A stretch of DNA of 64,000 nt from Pseudocolwellia sp048296855 (GTDB lineage Bacteria; Pseudomonadota; Gammaproteobacteria; Enterobacterales; Alteromonadaceae). The notes under the pieces are model-generated. The model was not told the DNA's origin. It did not search any database and saw only the letters and a program-made list of their open reading frames with translations. This document shows, in pieces, positions 52,647 to 61,872 of the stretch. The translations under genes and the position numbers were made by a program. The stretch lies in NCBI GenBank assembly GCA_048296855.1, contig CP182631.1, one strand, 5' to 3'. The first letter of the stretch is position 1. Every line of letters begins with the position of its first letter.

Positions 52647-54221
52647 ATGTTTACACCTACAAGAAATGCATTTTTATACTCGTTAATTATTGCCTTTGGT
52701 GGTTTTGTCTTCGGTTTAGATATCATCCTTATTTCAGGAACGATTAAAGCAATAACATTAGAATTTGGTTTAAGTGCGTTAGAAGTTGGTTATATTGTTT
52801 CAGGCCCAGGCTGGGGCGCATTAGTTGGGCTTATTTGTACCAGTTATTTTTCGGATAAATTTGGTCGAAAAAATACAGCATTAACCATCGCTGCGCTATA
52901 TACTTTATCGGCTATAGGATCAGCTTATGCACCCAGTGCCGAATTTTTATTTTGGGCTCGTTTTCTTGGTGGTTTAGCATTTGCTTCTTTATCGCTAGCC
53001 TCTATGTATATAGGTGAAATTGCACCACCTAAATCACGTGGAAAACTGGTGGGTTTAAATCAGTTAAATATTGTTATTGGTATTTTTGTTGCTCAGATTT
53101 TTAATTACTACATTATTAATGCCACAGAACAAAATGCTGACTGGGCGATAAATATTGGATTACACGCGGATAACGCTTGGCGCTGGATGTTAGGTGCCGA
53201 AATAGTTCCAGCGTTCTTATGGTTTTTAGCGTTATTTATAGTACCTGAAAGCCCTCGTTGGTTGGCATTAAACGGAAAAGAAGAGCGAGCCAAACAAGCT
53301 TTGACTAAAATTACAGAGCCTGAAGAGTTAGACAAACAAATGCATGAAATTGTGCATAGTTTGAATGACACAAATCATCATGCATTATCTTTAGTTCAAC
53401 AGTTTAAGTTACTTTGTACTCCTACAATGCGTACAGCATTAATTATTGGTGTTGTTATTACTATCATTCAACCTATGACTGGTATGAATGCCGTTTTAGC
53501 TTACATGCCAACCATATTTTCACAACTGGGTGGCAGTGAAAGTTCTGCTTTTGGACAAACAGTTATGGTAGGTGGTATAGGTTTATTATTTACAGTACTT
53601 GCTTTAGTCTTTATTGATAAACTTGGACGTAGACCTATTTTACTTGGCGGCTTAACTTGGGCTATTTTAAGTTTAGGACTTGTTACTTTAGGATTTTTTA
53701 ACGCAACATATATGCTAACAGCTGAATCCGTTATCGCATTAAAAGACTCTGTAGATATTTCATTGTTACAACCTTTATTAAATGTAGAGTTTGCTTCTGA
53801 TTTTGAATTTAAACAGGCAGTAGAAAATGTAATTGGTCGTGAAAGCTTTGTGAATTTAGAAGGTAGCATAATGACAGCCGCTACTTCTATTAATGGCTTA
53901 ATGGTATTGATTGGTATTATTAGTTTTCAATGTGCTTATAACTTTTCGTTAGGGCCTGTTGTTTGGATACTTTTATCAGAAGTCTTTACAACGAAAGTAC
54001 GTGCTGTAGCTATTCCATTATGTGGCTTTGTAGCGAGTGTTTTTGGTGGTATTGTTGTGCCGCTATTCTTCCCGTGGCAGTTAGCTAATATGGGGGCCGT
54101 TTCAACGTTTGGTTTGTATCTAATTTGTTGTGTAATAGGATTGTTTTTCTCGTATAAAGTTATCCCTGAAACTAAAAATAAAACCATTGAAGAAATAGAG
54201 CTTGAACTAGCAGCTAAATAA
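52647..54221 (+). CDS. MFS sugar porter (SP family)
   Basis: This 524-residue major facilitator of the sugar porter family has twelve hydrophobic segments, DKFGRKNTALT between helices 2 and 3, PESPRWLALNGK before the central loop, and PETKNKTIEEIELEL at the C-terminus. A long extracytoplasmic insertion lies in the region of residues 365-415. GalP/XylE-like porters carry monosaccharides with protons. Because GH117 is cytoplasmic and cotranscribed, neoagarobiose is a plausible cargo, but galactose or AHG is equally possible from sequence alone. It ends with its own terminator. Confidence 0.87.
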   Translation: MFTPTRNAFLYSLIIAFGGFVFGLDIILISGTIKAITLEFGLSALEVGYIVSGPGWGALVGLICTSYFSDKFGRKNTALTIAALYTLSAIGSAYAPSAEFLFWARFLGGLAFASLSLASMYIGEIAPPKSRGKLVGLNQLNIVIGIFVAQIFNYYIINATEQNADWAINIGLHADNAWRWMLGAEIVPAFLWFLALFIVPESPRWLALNGKEERAKQALTKITEPEELDKQMHEIVHSLNDTNHHALSLVQQFKLLCTPTMRTALIIGVVITIIQPMTGMNAVLAYMPTIFSQLGGSESSAFGQTVMVGGIGLLFTVLALVFIDKLGRRPILLGGLTWAILSLGLVTLGFFNATYMLTAESVIALKDSVDISLLQPLLNVEFASDFEFKQAVENVIGRESFVNLEGSIMTAATSINGLMVLIGIISFQCAYNFSLGPVVWILLSEVFTTKVRAVAIPLCGFVASVFGGIVVPLFFPWQLANMGAVSTFGLYLICCVIGLFFSYKVIPETKNKTIEEIELELAAK

Positions 54222-54239
54222 GGATATTGATTAAGTACT

Positions 54240-54270
54240 AAAGCCTCACGAATGTTGAGGCTTTTTTTTG
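54240..54270 (+). terminator. Terminator of the MFS gene
   Basis: AAGCCTCA / TGAGGCTT with eight T residues lies about 20 bp after the stop. Confidence 0.88.
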
Positions 54271-54681
54271 ATAACAACTTGGCTATTAATTATTTGAGTT
54301 ATTTATCTTTAAATCATATTGATGTTTTGTATTATTTATTGAATTACAGGTTGTTATTTAGTTTTACCAGAGTGAAATAGGTTAATCTGATCCGAGATTA
54401 TTGAATGATAGAAGCATTTCTAATACAAGGTGATGAACTTAATGGCCTTGAACTCAATATTAAAGAAGTAACGATGTCGAGAGCAAGATAAAATGGTCAA
54501 ATACACAGGTTCATCCTTCGAGGCTGAACCTAAGCATATACGTCCTGTAGCCGAGATGTTTATTTTAATAAGGAGTGTTCTAATTATTAAATAATGATGT
54601 AATTGGACATCTGAAGGAGTATAAATGATTGGTTATTGCGATTGGTATAAGTAGCGATGTCGTTATACAAATATTGAAACG
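54271..54681. other. Gene-free stretch with one hairpin
   Basis: No convincing gene is visible here. Two short frames (about 54404-54491 and 54493-54594) have no recognisable product. A hairpin AGGTTCA / TGAACCT lies near 54508-54532 and may belong to a decayed gene or small RNA. It could also be a remnant of an insertion. Confidence 0.4.
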
Positions 54682-54710
54682 AAAAAAAACCAGCCTAAGC
54701 TGGTTTTTTT
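54682..54710 (-). terminator. Terminator of DUF3718 gene A
   Basis: On the minus strand AAAACCAGC-ttag-GCTGGTTTT is followed by T residues. A close copy ends gene B at 55455. Confidence 0.85.
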
Positions 54711-54773
54711 AATGACATAGAATTATCTCTAGTAAAACATATTGTAAAACAATAACGCCTACTAAAAATAAAG

Positions 54774-55133
54774 TTAGCTACTAACGCGTTCGTTAGCTAC
54801 TTCTAATAATGGTTGCGATCCGGATTGCAGTAGAGCTAGGTTTTCAGAAACAACTTTCTTTGGTAATTTAGAAATCATCATAGAACCTGTTTCAATCGAC
54901 CCTTGATCTGCTGCAAACACCAACAGGTTTTTACCATTACATTGAATACCATCAAAAATACTACGAATTTTAAGTTTATTCGTCTTTAAAAAAGAACGCA
55001 TACGCTTCTTGTCATCAGCAGCCACATACTCACATACACTTTGGGCGATGTTAGCAGCTTGTGCTTTTGGTGTTGTTACGATAGACGTTAATGTTAAAGC
55101 AGTAATAGTAGAAACTAGTAATAATTTTTTCAT
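54774..55133 (-). CDS. Secreted DUF3718 protein A under a c-di-GMP riboswitch
   Basis: The protein has 119 residues from the ATG at 55133, chosen because the apparent longer frame extends into a riboswitch. It has a signal peptide with cleavage after AQA. Mature features are ANIAQSVCEYVAADDKKRMRSFLKTNKLKIRSIFDGIQCNGKNLL, the conserved DUF3718 core with two cysteines. The family is found in Vibrio, Shewanella and Colwellia-type bacteria and has no known function. A tandem paralogue with 90 per cent or so visible agreement is at 55546. AAGGTTATT precedes the start. It is predicted periplasmic and controlled by intracellular c-di-GMP. Confidence 0.82.
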   Translation of the reverse strand: MKKLLLVSTITALTLTSIVTTPKAQAANIAQSVCEYVAADDKKRMRSFLKTNKLKIRSIFDGIQCNGKNLLVFAADQGSIETGSMMISKLPKKVVSENLALLQSGSQPLLEVANERVSS

Positions 55134-55192
55134 TTTAATAACCTTGTAATTAATTGAGTTAGTAAAAGAAAAAACCACGGGATGTACCTGAT

Positions 55193-55282
55193 AGTTCGGT
55201 AACTCCGCTGTCATAGATTTACCCAATGTAAATCCTTAGACCGGTGGTTTTGCGTAACACGTTTTCGCGTGTCTTGCCTTTT
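55193..55282 (-). ncRNA. c-di-GMP-I (GEMM) riboswitch A
   Basis: On the minus strand AAGGCAAGAC is followed by a hairpin with a GAAA loop, then TTACGCAAAACCACCGG and CTAAGG, a second hairpin, and ATGACAGCGGAGTTACCGA. These match the conserved core of GEMM class I aptamers (GGCAAAC, GACGCAAAGCC, CCGG and GCGGGGTTACCG). Downstream CCCGTGGTTTTTT can pair with AAAACCACCGG of the aptamer, forming a terminator that competes with the ligand-bound fold. Confidence 0.85.
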
Positions 55283-55454
55283 CTTTGTCGAGCGTAGTAT
55301 CGCTAATCTTAAATTTTAAAGCAAGTAAATTTTTATCATATTAGAGTGAAATTTAAACTATATCATGTTCTTAATGGATTTTTATCTGACGATTTTTTTT
55401 GGGAATATATAATTAATACTGTGGTTTTGTTAATAAAATTTATATTGTTTATAT

Positions 55455-55481
55455 GAAAAAACCAGCATAAGCTGGCTTTTT
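55455..55481 (-). terminator. Terminator of DUF3718 gene B
   Basis: On the minus strand AAAAGCCAGC-ttat-GCTGGTTTTT followed by T residues lies after gene B. Confidence 0.8.
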
Positions 55482-55545
55482 AATGACATAGAGTTATTTC
55501 TAGTAAAACATATTGTAAAACAAGTAACGCCTACTAAAAATAAAA

Positions 55546-55905
55546 TTAGCTACTAACGCGTTTGTTAGCTGCCTCTAATAATGGTTGTGATCCGGATTGC
55601 AATAAATCTAAGTTAGCTGAGACAACTTTCTTTGGTAATTTAGAAATCATCAAAGAGCCTGTCTCAATTGAACCTCTATCTGCTGCAAACACCAACAGGT
55701 TTTTACCATTACATTGAATACCATCAAAAATACTACGAATTTTAAGCTTATTCGTCTTTAAAAAAGAACGCATACGCTTCTTGTCATCAGCAGCCACATA
55801 CTCACATACGCTTTGGGCGATGTTAGCAGCCTGTGCTTTAGGCGTTGTTACAATAGTCGTTAATGTTAAAGCTGTAATAGTAGAAACTAGTAATAATTTT
55901 TTCAT
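55546..55905 (-). CDS. Secreted DUF3718 protein B under a c-di-GMP riboswitch
   Basis: The protein has 119 residues from the ATG at 55905; the longer frame from 55986 starts within the second aptamer. It has the same signal peptide and DUF3718 core as protein A, with few changes (for example SAN for SEN and AANKRVSS for VANERVSS). The whole cassette, aptamer, gene and terminator, is duplicated in tandem about 770 bp apart. AGAGGTTAATA precedes the start. Function unknown; export to the periplasm is likely. Confidence 0.82.
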   Translation of the reverse strand: MKKLLLVSTITALTLTTIVTTPKAQAANIAQSVCEYVAADDKKRMRSFLKTNKLKIRSIFDGIQCNGKNLLVFAADRGSIETGSLMISKLPKKVVSANLDLLQSGSQPLLEAANKRVSS

Positions 55906-55965
55906 TTTATTAACCTCTGGATTAATTGAGTTAGTAAAAGAAAAAACCACGGGATGTACCTTATC

Positions 55966-56054
55966 GTTCGGTAACTCCGCTGTCATAGACTTATAATAAT
56001 ATAATCCTTAGACCGGTGGTTTTGCGTAACACATTTTCATGTGTCTTGCCTTTT
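55966..56054 (-). ncRNA. c-di-GMP-I (GEMM) riboswitch B
   Basis: On the minus strand GGCAAGAC, ACACATGAAAATGTGT hairpin, TTACGCAAAACCACCGG, CTAAGG and ATGACAGCGGAGTTACCGA repeat the pattern of riboswitch A. The first hairpin changes ACACG/CGTGT to ACACAT/ATGTGT, a compensated change that supports the fold. The same CCCGTGGTTTTTT expression platform follows. Confidence 0.85.
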
Positions 56055-56283
56055 CTCTGTCTTATTCAGTATATTAAATAAACACTTGAAAAGCAAGGGT
56101 AGTAAGCTTTTAGTAAATAAAAAACCTTTATATATCATAATCTTAGGTTAAGGGTAAGTTAAGGGGAAGTTAAGGTTTTGTAAAGGATATCCCCCTGGTG
56201 AGTTGTTTTTTACTCGTTAGGGGATTGTTTTTTAAAGACAAATTTGAAATGAGATTGCTTTTTGTATTTGTTAATTTTATGTT

Positions 56284-57195
56284 TTATGTTTTTAACGCCG
56301 TAGATACTTTAGAATTAGAGGGTTTACCTAATTTTTCACTTATAAACCAGCCAGCTTTTAGTAATTTATCCATATCAATGTTAGTTGTAATATTTAAACC
56401 ATTGAGTAAATAGAGAACATCTTCAGTAGCTACATTACCAGAAGCACCTTTTGCGTAAGGGCAACCACCAAGACCTGCAACAGAGCTATCAATAACTGAC
56501 ACTCCATTTTCTAGTGCAGTATAAATATTAGCTAGCGCTTGTCCGTATGTATCATGAAAATGTACGGCAAGCTTTTCTACAGGAATACGTGCCTTTACTG
56601 CATCTAACATTTTTTGAACACTGGCGGGTGTACCAACACCTATAGTATCGCCTAATGAAATTTCATAGCAGCCCATTTGATACAGTTTTTCTGCCACTTC
56701 AGCAACTTTCTCTGGTTCAATATAACCATCGTATGGACAACCAACCACACAAGAAACATAGCCTCTCACTTTAATGTTTGCTTTTTTTGCTGCTTCAATT
56801 AAAGGGATAAATCGCTGTAAACTTTCTTCAATTGAGCAATTGATATTTTTTTGGCTAAAAGCTTCAGAAGCGGCACCAAAAATTGCGACTTCATCTACAT
56901 TGGCATTAATGGCTGCTTCAAATCCTTTAATATTAGGTGTAAGCGCCATGTACTTTACGCCACTTTTTTTATTAATGCCGTTAAATACGTCGGTAGACGT
57001 TGCCATTTGTGGTACCCATTTAGGTGATACAAAACTGCCACTTTCAATACTGGTTACTCCAGCATCAGCAAGCATATCAATTAAGCTTATTTTATCTTCA
57101 GCTGAGATTAATTGTTTTTCGTTTTGAAGACCGTCTCTTGGGCCAACTTCCACAATAGTTACTGTTGTAGGGAAGTTTTCTGCTACGTAGCTCAT
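56284..57195 (-). CDS. liuE: Hydroxymethylglutaryl-CoA lyase
   Basis: This 303-residue TIM-barrel lyase begins with VTIVEVGPRDGLQNE, carries the metal-site HFHDTYGQA, the SLGDTIGVG and the catalytic Cys loop GLGGCPYAKGASGN. It splits HMG-CoA into acetyl-CoA and acetoacetate, the last step of leucine breakdown. It is the final gene of the liu operon; its start overlaps the stop of the biotin subunit gene by 1 bp. The 200 or so bases after it hold only the second riboswitch, transcribed in the same direction. Confidence 0.93.
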   Translation of the reverse strand: MSYVAENFPTTVTIVEVGPRDGLQNEKQLISAEDKISLIDMLADAGVTSIESGSFVSPKWVPQMATSTDVFNGINKKSGVKYMALTPNIKGFEAAINANVDEVAIFGAASEAFSQKNINCSIEESLQRFIPLIEAAKKANIKVRGYVSCVVGCPYDGYIEPEKVAEVAEKLYQMGCYEISLGDTIGVGTPASVQKMLDAVKARIPVEKLAVHFHDTYGQALANIYTALENGVSVIDSSVAGLGGCPYAKGASGNVATEDVLYLLNGLNITTNIDMDKLLKAGWFISEKLGKPSNSKVSTALKT

Positions 57196-59276
57196 TAGCT
57201 TTCTCCTTCATCTTTTTCAGTGACTGAAAATTCTAGCAATTCAGCACCACCGTCAACCATATCGCCTTCAGCGTAGAATATATGATCTATAACTCCGTCT
57301 GCTGGGGCTCTAATAGTATGTTCCATTTTCATTGCTTCCATGATCACAAGTGGTTGGTTTTTAGTTACCGTGTCGCCTGATTTTACTAAAATACTTACCA
57401 TAGTGCCGTTCATTGGAGCGAGTAAACCACCGTGATTGTCATCATTGCCATGGTCACCTAAATCAGCTTGAATATTTTTGATAACAACCGCTCCTTGATG
57501 GGTATATAAGGTGATGATGTTATTTTCTAGTGTTGCTGATACTGATGATTTTATGCCATCAATGGTTGTTATTAATTGGTTTTTATTTACTACGCCGTAG
57601 CATGAAAATACAGTATTATTAACTGAAATAAGGTAATTGACTTTATTTGAATGAGTGTTGCTAGCATCAGCAACTTCTTCAATTTCAATATTGTATTCAG
57701 TCGCGTTGTGCTCAAGGGTTAATTTATGCGTGCACTTATCGTTAAGTTGCCAAGCATTGTTGTTGTTCCAAGGAGAAGTTGGATCAACAGCGCTTATTTT
57801 TGATTGATTTTGTAAGAGTAAAACCAATAAGGCTGATTTTGCTATTTCAATAGACGCTTGATTCGATAACGACTCGTTAGTATTACGGTTAAATATTGCA
57901 TCGTGATGCTTTTCTATAAAACCGGTATCAATATCTTCATCAATAAAAGCCTTGCTGGTAACTAATTTACTTAAAAACTCTAAGTTAGTTTTTACACCGC
58001 CCACATGATATTCAGCTAACGCTTTGGTTAAACGTTGTAAGGCTTTTTCTCTGTTTTCGCCCCAAACAATTAATTTAGCGAACATTGGATCATAAAATAC
58101 GCTAACTTCATCACCTTGGCATACACCAGTATCTATGCGAACAAACTCTGATTCTTCAGGTGTTTGCATAAAGGTGAGGGTGCCTGTATCAGGTAGAAAG
58201 TCATTGTCTGCATCTTCAGCATAAATACGTGCTTCAAAAGCATGGCCATGAATACTTAATTGATCTTGCGTTTTAGGTAGTGTTTCACCTGCGGCAACAC
58301 GTAGTTGCCATTCAACTAAATCTTGCTTAGTTATAAATTCAGTAACCGGGTGTTCAACTTGTAGGCGTGTGTTCATTTCCATAAAGTAAAATGAGCCATC
58401 AAAATCTAGTAAAAATTCAACAGTCCCTGCACCTTGATAACCAATGGCTTGAGCAGATTTTATTGCCGCTTGACCCATTTGATCACGTAGCTCTTCGGTC
58501 ATTGCAAAGGCTGGAGCTTCTTCTACGACTTTTTGATGACGTCTTTGTACCGAGCAATCACGCTCGAATAAATACACAGCGTTGCCGTAATTATCACAAA
58601 ATACTTGAATTTCTACATGACGAGGTTGTGTTAAGTATTTTTCAACTAACATGGTATCGTCACCAAACGATGATAATGCTTCACGTTTTACCGCTTCAAA
58701 ACCTTCGGTAAATTCTTCTGCACTCCATATTTGGCGCATACCTTTACCGCCACCACCAGCAGTTGCTTTTAATAGCACAGGATAGCCCATTTTGTCAGCC
58801 GCGCCTTTTATTACGGCTTCTGACTGATCGTCTCCGTGATAACCCGGTACTAAAGGAACGTTAGCGGCTTGCATAATGTTTTTAGCCGCAGACTTTGAAC
58901 CCATAGCTTCAATAGCGCCAATAGGAGGGCCAATAAAGGTAATATTGTTTTGATCGCATAAGCGACAAAAATCAGAGTTTTCTGATAAAAAGCCATAACC
59001 GGGATGAATAGCTTGAGCACCTGTTTTTACTGCGGCTTCGATTACTTTTTCACTTAACAGGTAACTTTCTCTTGAAGGTGATTTACCTATGTAAACGGCT
59101 TCGTCTGCCATTTTTACATGAAGAGCATTTTCATCGGCATCTGAATATACCGCAACAGTTAAAATGCCCATTTTTTTAGCTGTTTTAATAATACGACAGG
59201 CTATTTCCCCACGGTTAGCAATGAGAATTTTAGTAAACATTTTACTCTGGTTGTTTTGGGTTGGTTGAGTGGTCAT
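57195..59276 (-). CDS. liuD: Methylcrotonyl-CoA carboxylase, biotin carboxylase/biotin carrier subunit
   Basis: The protein has 693 residues from the ATG at 59276, next to an AAGGAAAA site and 1 bp after the preceding stop; a frame start at 59306 lies in the upstream gene. It has the biotin carboxylase domain (ILIANRGEIACRII, ATAGGGGKGMR, EMNTRLQVEHPVTE), a central linker and a biotin carrier domain with the biotinyl Lys in EAMKMEHTI. With LiuB it carboxylates 3-methylcrotonyl-CoA. Its MNTRLQVEH motif and length agree with the liu-type enzyme more than with propionyl-CoA carboxylase. Confidence 0.92.
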   Translation of the reverse strand: MTTQPTQNNQSKMFTKILIANRGEIACRIIKTAKKMGILTVAVYSDADENALHVKMADEAVYIGKSPSRESYLLSEKVIEAAVKTGAQAIHPGYGFLSENSDFCRLCDQNNITFIGPPIGAIEAMGSKSAAKNIMQAANVPLVPGYHGDDQSEAVIKGAADKMGYPVLLKATAGGGGKGMRQIWSAEEFTEGFEAVKREALSSFGDDTMLVEKYLTQPRHVEIQVFCDNYGNAVYLFERDCSVQRRHQKVVEEAPAFAMTEELRDQMGQAAIKSAQAIGYQGAGTVEFLLDFDGSFYFMEMNTRLQVEHPVTEFITKQDLVEWQLRVAAGETLPKTQDQLSIHGHAFEARIYAEDADNDFLPDTGTLTFMQTPEESEFVRIDTGVCQGDEVSVFYDPMFAKLIVWGENREKALQRLTKALAEYHVGGVKTNLEFLSKLVTSKAFIDEDIDTGFIEKHHDAIFNRNTNESLSNQASIEIAKSALLVLLLQNQSKISAVDPTSPWNNNNAWQLNDKCTHKLTLEHNATEYNIEIEEVADASNTHSNKVNYLISVNNTVFSCYGVVNKNQLITTIDGIKSSVSATLENNIITLYTHQGAVVIKNIQADLGDHGNDDNHGGLLAPMNGTMVSILVKSGDTVTKNQPLVIMEAMKMEHTIRAPADGVIDHIFYAEGDMVDGGAELLEFSVTEKDEGES

Positions 59277-59277
59277 G

Positions 59278-60147
59278 TTATTTTTTTTCCTTACTAAGTG
59301 GTTCATTTATCCAAAGCGGTGTTCTTTTTTCAAAGAAAGCATTTAAGCCTTCCTGGCCTTCGGTTGATACTCTTATATTAGCAATACTTTTGCTGGTCAT
59401 ATTGATCAGGTCTTCATCTATTGTTTTGTTATTTACATCAAACGCGAGTTGTTTTGCTTGTTGAACGGCTTCCGGCCCATTATTTAAAATCGAATTTGTT
59501 AAACTTGTCACTGCATCATCAAGTAATGCAGGCTCAAATACTTCACTGACTAAACCTAAAAGTAGGGCTTTATCAGCTGAAAATCGCTCGGCAGTTTGAA
59601 AGTATCTTCTGCTTGCTCTTTCACCTATAGCATTAACGACATAAGGGCTAATAGTGGCAGGAATTAAACCTAATTTAACTTCGCTTAAACAAAAGCTGGC
59701 TTTGTTACTGGCAAATGCAATATCACAACAGCTTGCTAAACCCACAGCACCACCAAACGCAGCGCCTTGAATTTTAGCTATGGTTGTTTGTGGCATAAAG
59801 TTTAGCGCTTTAAGCATAAGGGCTAAGCCTTGCGCATCTTTAAAGTTTTCATCGTATGAATAACTCACCATACGCTTCATCCAACCTAAGTTTGCGCCAG
59901 CTGAAAAGCTTTTACCCGTTGACGCTAAGATCATGATTCTAATGTCTTCACGTTCTGTTATTTCTAAAAAAATATCAGTAAGGGTTGCAATAATGGTATC
60001 GTCAAAAGCATTATGGTTTTGAGGGCTGTTTAACGTTACTGTTGCTACGCCGTTAGTACTTACCGTAAACAAAACCAAAGATGAGTTATCATCTGTAGCT
60101 GTTTCGTTTGTTTTTGTATTTAAAATACTTGTTTTAGTGCTTGTCAT
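59278..60147 (-). CDS. liuC: Methylglutaconyl-CoA hydratase
   Basis: This 289-residue crotonase-family protein has oxyanion motifs FSAGANLGWMKRM and IQGAAFGGAVGLASCCDIA, and Glu in SEVKLGLIPATISPYV. The KLGLIPATISPYV stretch is characteristic of the LiuC/gnyH type. It hydrates 3-methylglutaconyl-CoA to HMG-CoA. The N-terminal 25 residues are a Thr/Asn-rich extension with no signal. A GAGGTT site precedes the ATG, and 11 bp separate it from liuB. Confidence 0.91.
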   Translation of the reverse strand: MTSTKTSILNTKTNETATDDNSSLVLFTVSTNGVATVTLNSPQNHNAFDDTIIATLTDIFLEITEREDIRIMILASTGKSFSAGANLGWMKRMVSYSYDENFKDAQGLALMLKALNFMPQTTIAKIQGAAFGGAVGLASCCDIAFASNKASFCLSEVKLGLIPATISPYVVNAIGERASRRYFQTAERFSADKALLLGLVSEVFEPALLDDAVTSLTNSILNNGPEAVQQAKQLAFDVNNKTIDEDLINMTSKSIANIRVSTEGQEGLNAFFEKRTPLWINEPLSKEKK

Positions 60148-60158
60148 AACAACCTCAA

Positions 60159-61766
60159 TTACATTCTGAAAATACCAAATTTGGTGTCTTCAATCGGTTT
60201 GTTTAATGAGGCCGAAATAGCTAAGCCTAAGGTATCTCGAGTTTGTGCGGGATCAATAACACCGTCGTCCCATAATCGAGCTGATGCATAATAAGGATGA
60301 CCTTGATGCTCGTAATTTTCTACAATAGGTTTTTTGAATTCAGCTTCGGCTTCAGCGCTCCACTCTTCACCTTTTAATTCTTTTTGATCACGCTTCACTT
60401 GTGCTAAAACACCGGCAGCTTGTTCTCCGCCCATTACTGAAATACGTGCATTTGGCCACATAAATAAGAAGCGTGGATCGTAGGCTCTACCACACATACC
60501 GTAGTTACCTGCACCAAAGCTTCCGCCAATTAATACGGTAAATTTAGGGACTTGAGCGGTAGCAACAGCCGTTACCATTTTAGCGCCATGCTTAGCAATG
60601 CCACCCGCTTCGTATTGTTTACCTACCATAAAGCCGGTGATGTTTTGTAAAAATACTAAAGGAATTTTTCTTTGCGAACACAGTTGAATAAAGTGAGCGC
60701 CTTTTTGGGCTGATTCACCAAATAAAATGCCGTTATTAGCGACAATACCTACAGGGTAGCCATAAATGCGGGCAAAACCACAAACCAGTGTTGTGCCATA
60801 TAATGCTTTAAATTCGTCAAAGTTACTTGAGTCAACAATGCGTGCGATAATTTCTCTAATATCGAAAGGTTGACGTGAATCTTTTGGAATAATGCCGTAG
60901 ATTTCTTCGGTGTTATAAGCTGGTGCTTGAACAGCTTCTATTTTAATTGATACGTCTTTAACGCGATTTAAATTAGCAACAGCGTTACGAGCAATATCTA
61001 GCGCGTGATTATCATTTTGCGCGAAATGATCAGCAACACCTGATGTTCTACAATGTACGTCTGCACCACCTAAGTCTTCAGCACTTACTATTTCACCTGT
61101 AGCAGCTTTTACGAGTGGCGGGCCTGCTAAGAAAATTGTACCTTGTTCTTTAACAATAATAGACTCGTCTGCCATTGCTGGAACATAAGCGCCACCAGCA
61201 GTACAAGAACCCATAACCACAGCAATTTGTGGAATAGCTTGTGCTGACATATTAGCTTGGTTAAAAAAGATACGACCAAAATGTTCTTTATCTGGAAATA
61301 CATCGTCTTGATTGGGTAAGTTAGCACCACCAGAGTCAACAAGATAAATACAAGGTAAGTTGTTTTCTTGAGCGATAGTTTGCGCTCTTAAATGTTTTTT
61401 AACGGTAAGAGGGTAGTAAGTTCCACCTTTTACCGTGGCATCGTTAGCAACAATAATACACTCTTGTCCAGCGACACGGCCTATACCTGTGATAATACCT
61501 GCAGCAGGAATATCGTCGTCATACATTTTATACGCAGCTAATTGAGATAACTCTAAAAAAGGTGAGCCTGGATCGAGTAGGGCTTTTACACGATCTCGTG
61601 GTAACAACTTTCCACGAGATAAATGTTTTTCTCTACTTCTTTCACTACCGCCTAACTTAATGTTAGCAACTTTCTCTTTTAAGTCATCTACTTGCTTTTG
61701 CATATGAGCTGAGTTTTCGAGAAAGTCTGGGCTACGAGTATTTATTTTTGAAACTATTTTAGTCAC
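60159..61766 (-). CDS. liuB: Methylcrotonyl-CoA carboxylase, carboxyltransferase subunit
   Basis: This 535-residue carboxyltransferase starts with GTG, preceded by AAGGTGG. It has both crotonase-type halves: AGIITGIGRVAGQECI and PCIYLVDSGGANLPNQDDVF, MGSCTAGGAYVPAMAD, IGGSFGAGNYGMCGRAYDPRF and WPNARISVMGGEQAAGVL. It pairs with LiuD. A 106-bp gap to liuA contains a stem-loop, the largest gap in the operon. Confidence 0.93.
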   Translation of the reverse strand: MTKIVSKINTRSPDFLENSAHMQKQVDDLKEKVANIKLGGSERSREKHLSRGKLLPRDRVKALLDPGSPFLELSQLAAYKMYDDDIPAAGIITGIGRVAGQECIIVANDATVKGGTYYPLTVKKHLRAQTIAQENNLPCIYLVDSGGANLPNQDDVFPDKEHFGRIFFNQANMSAQAIPQIAVVMGSCTAGGAYVPAMADESIIVKEQGTIFLAGPPLVKAATGEIVSAEDLGGADVHCRTSGVADHFAQNDNHALDIARNAVANLNRVKDVSIKIEAVQAPAYNTEEIYGIIPKDSRQPFDIREIIARIVDSSNFDEFKALYGTTLVCGFARIYGYPVGIVANNGILFGESAQKGAHFIQLCSQRKIPLVFLQNITGFMVGKQYEAGGIAKHGAKMVTAVATAQVPKFTVLIGGSFGAGNYGMCGRAYDPRFLFMWPNARISVMGGEQAAGVLAQVKRDQKELKGEEWSAEAEAEFKKPIVENYEHQGHPYYASARLWDDGVIDPAQTRDTLGLAISASLNKPIEDTKFGIFRM

Positions 61767-61820
61767 GAAGAGCCACCTTGATTCTTTTTGTTATACCGAT
61801 ATTGAGCGTTGTATTCTATT

Positions 61821-61845
61821 CCTCCTAAATATAGGATTTAGGAGG
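61821..61845. other. Intra-operon stem-loop between liuA and liuB
   Basis: CCTCCTAAAT / ATTTAGGAGG around ATAGG has no T-run in the direction of transcription. It could stabilise or process the mRNA. Confidence 0.5.
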
Positions 61846-61872
61846 TTGTTATTATTTTTTGAAGTAAACTGG

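Noticed and set aside
54404..54594. Two short frames in the gap after the MFS gene
   Set aside because: They are under 35 codons, unrelated to anything I recognise and without ribosome-binding sites I trust.
55134..55226. N-terminal extension of DUF3718 protein A (and the same in 55906-55986 for B)
   Set aside because: The extension translates the riboswitch; the true start is the ATG before the signal peptide.
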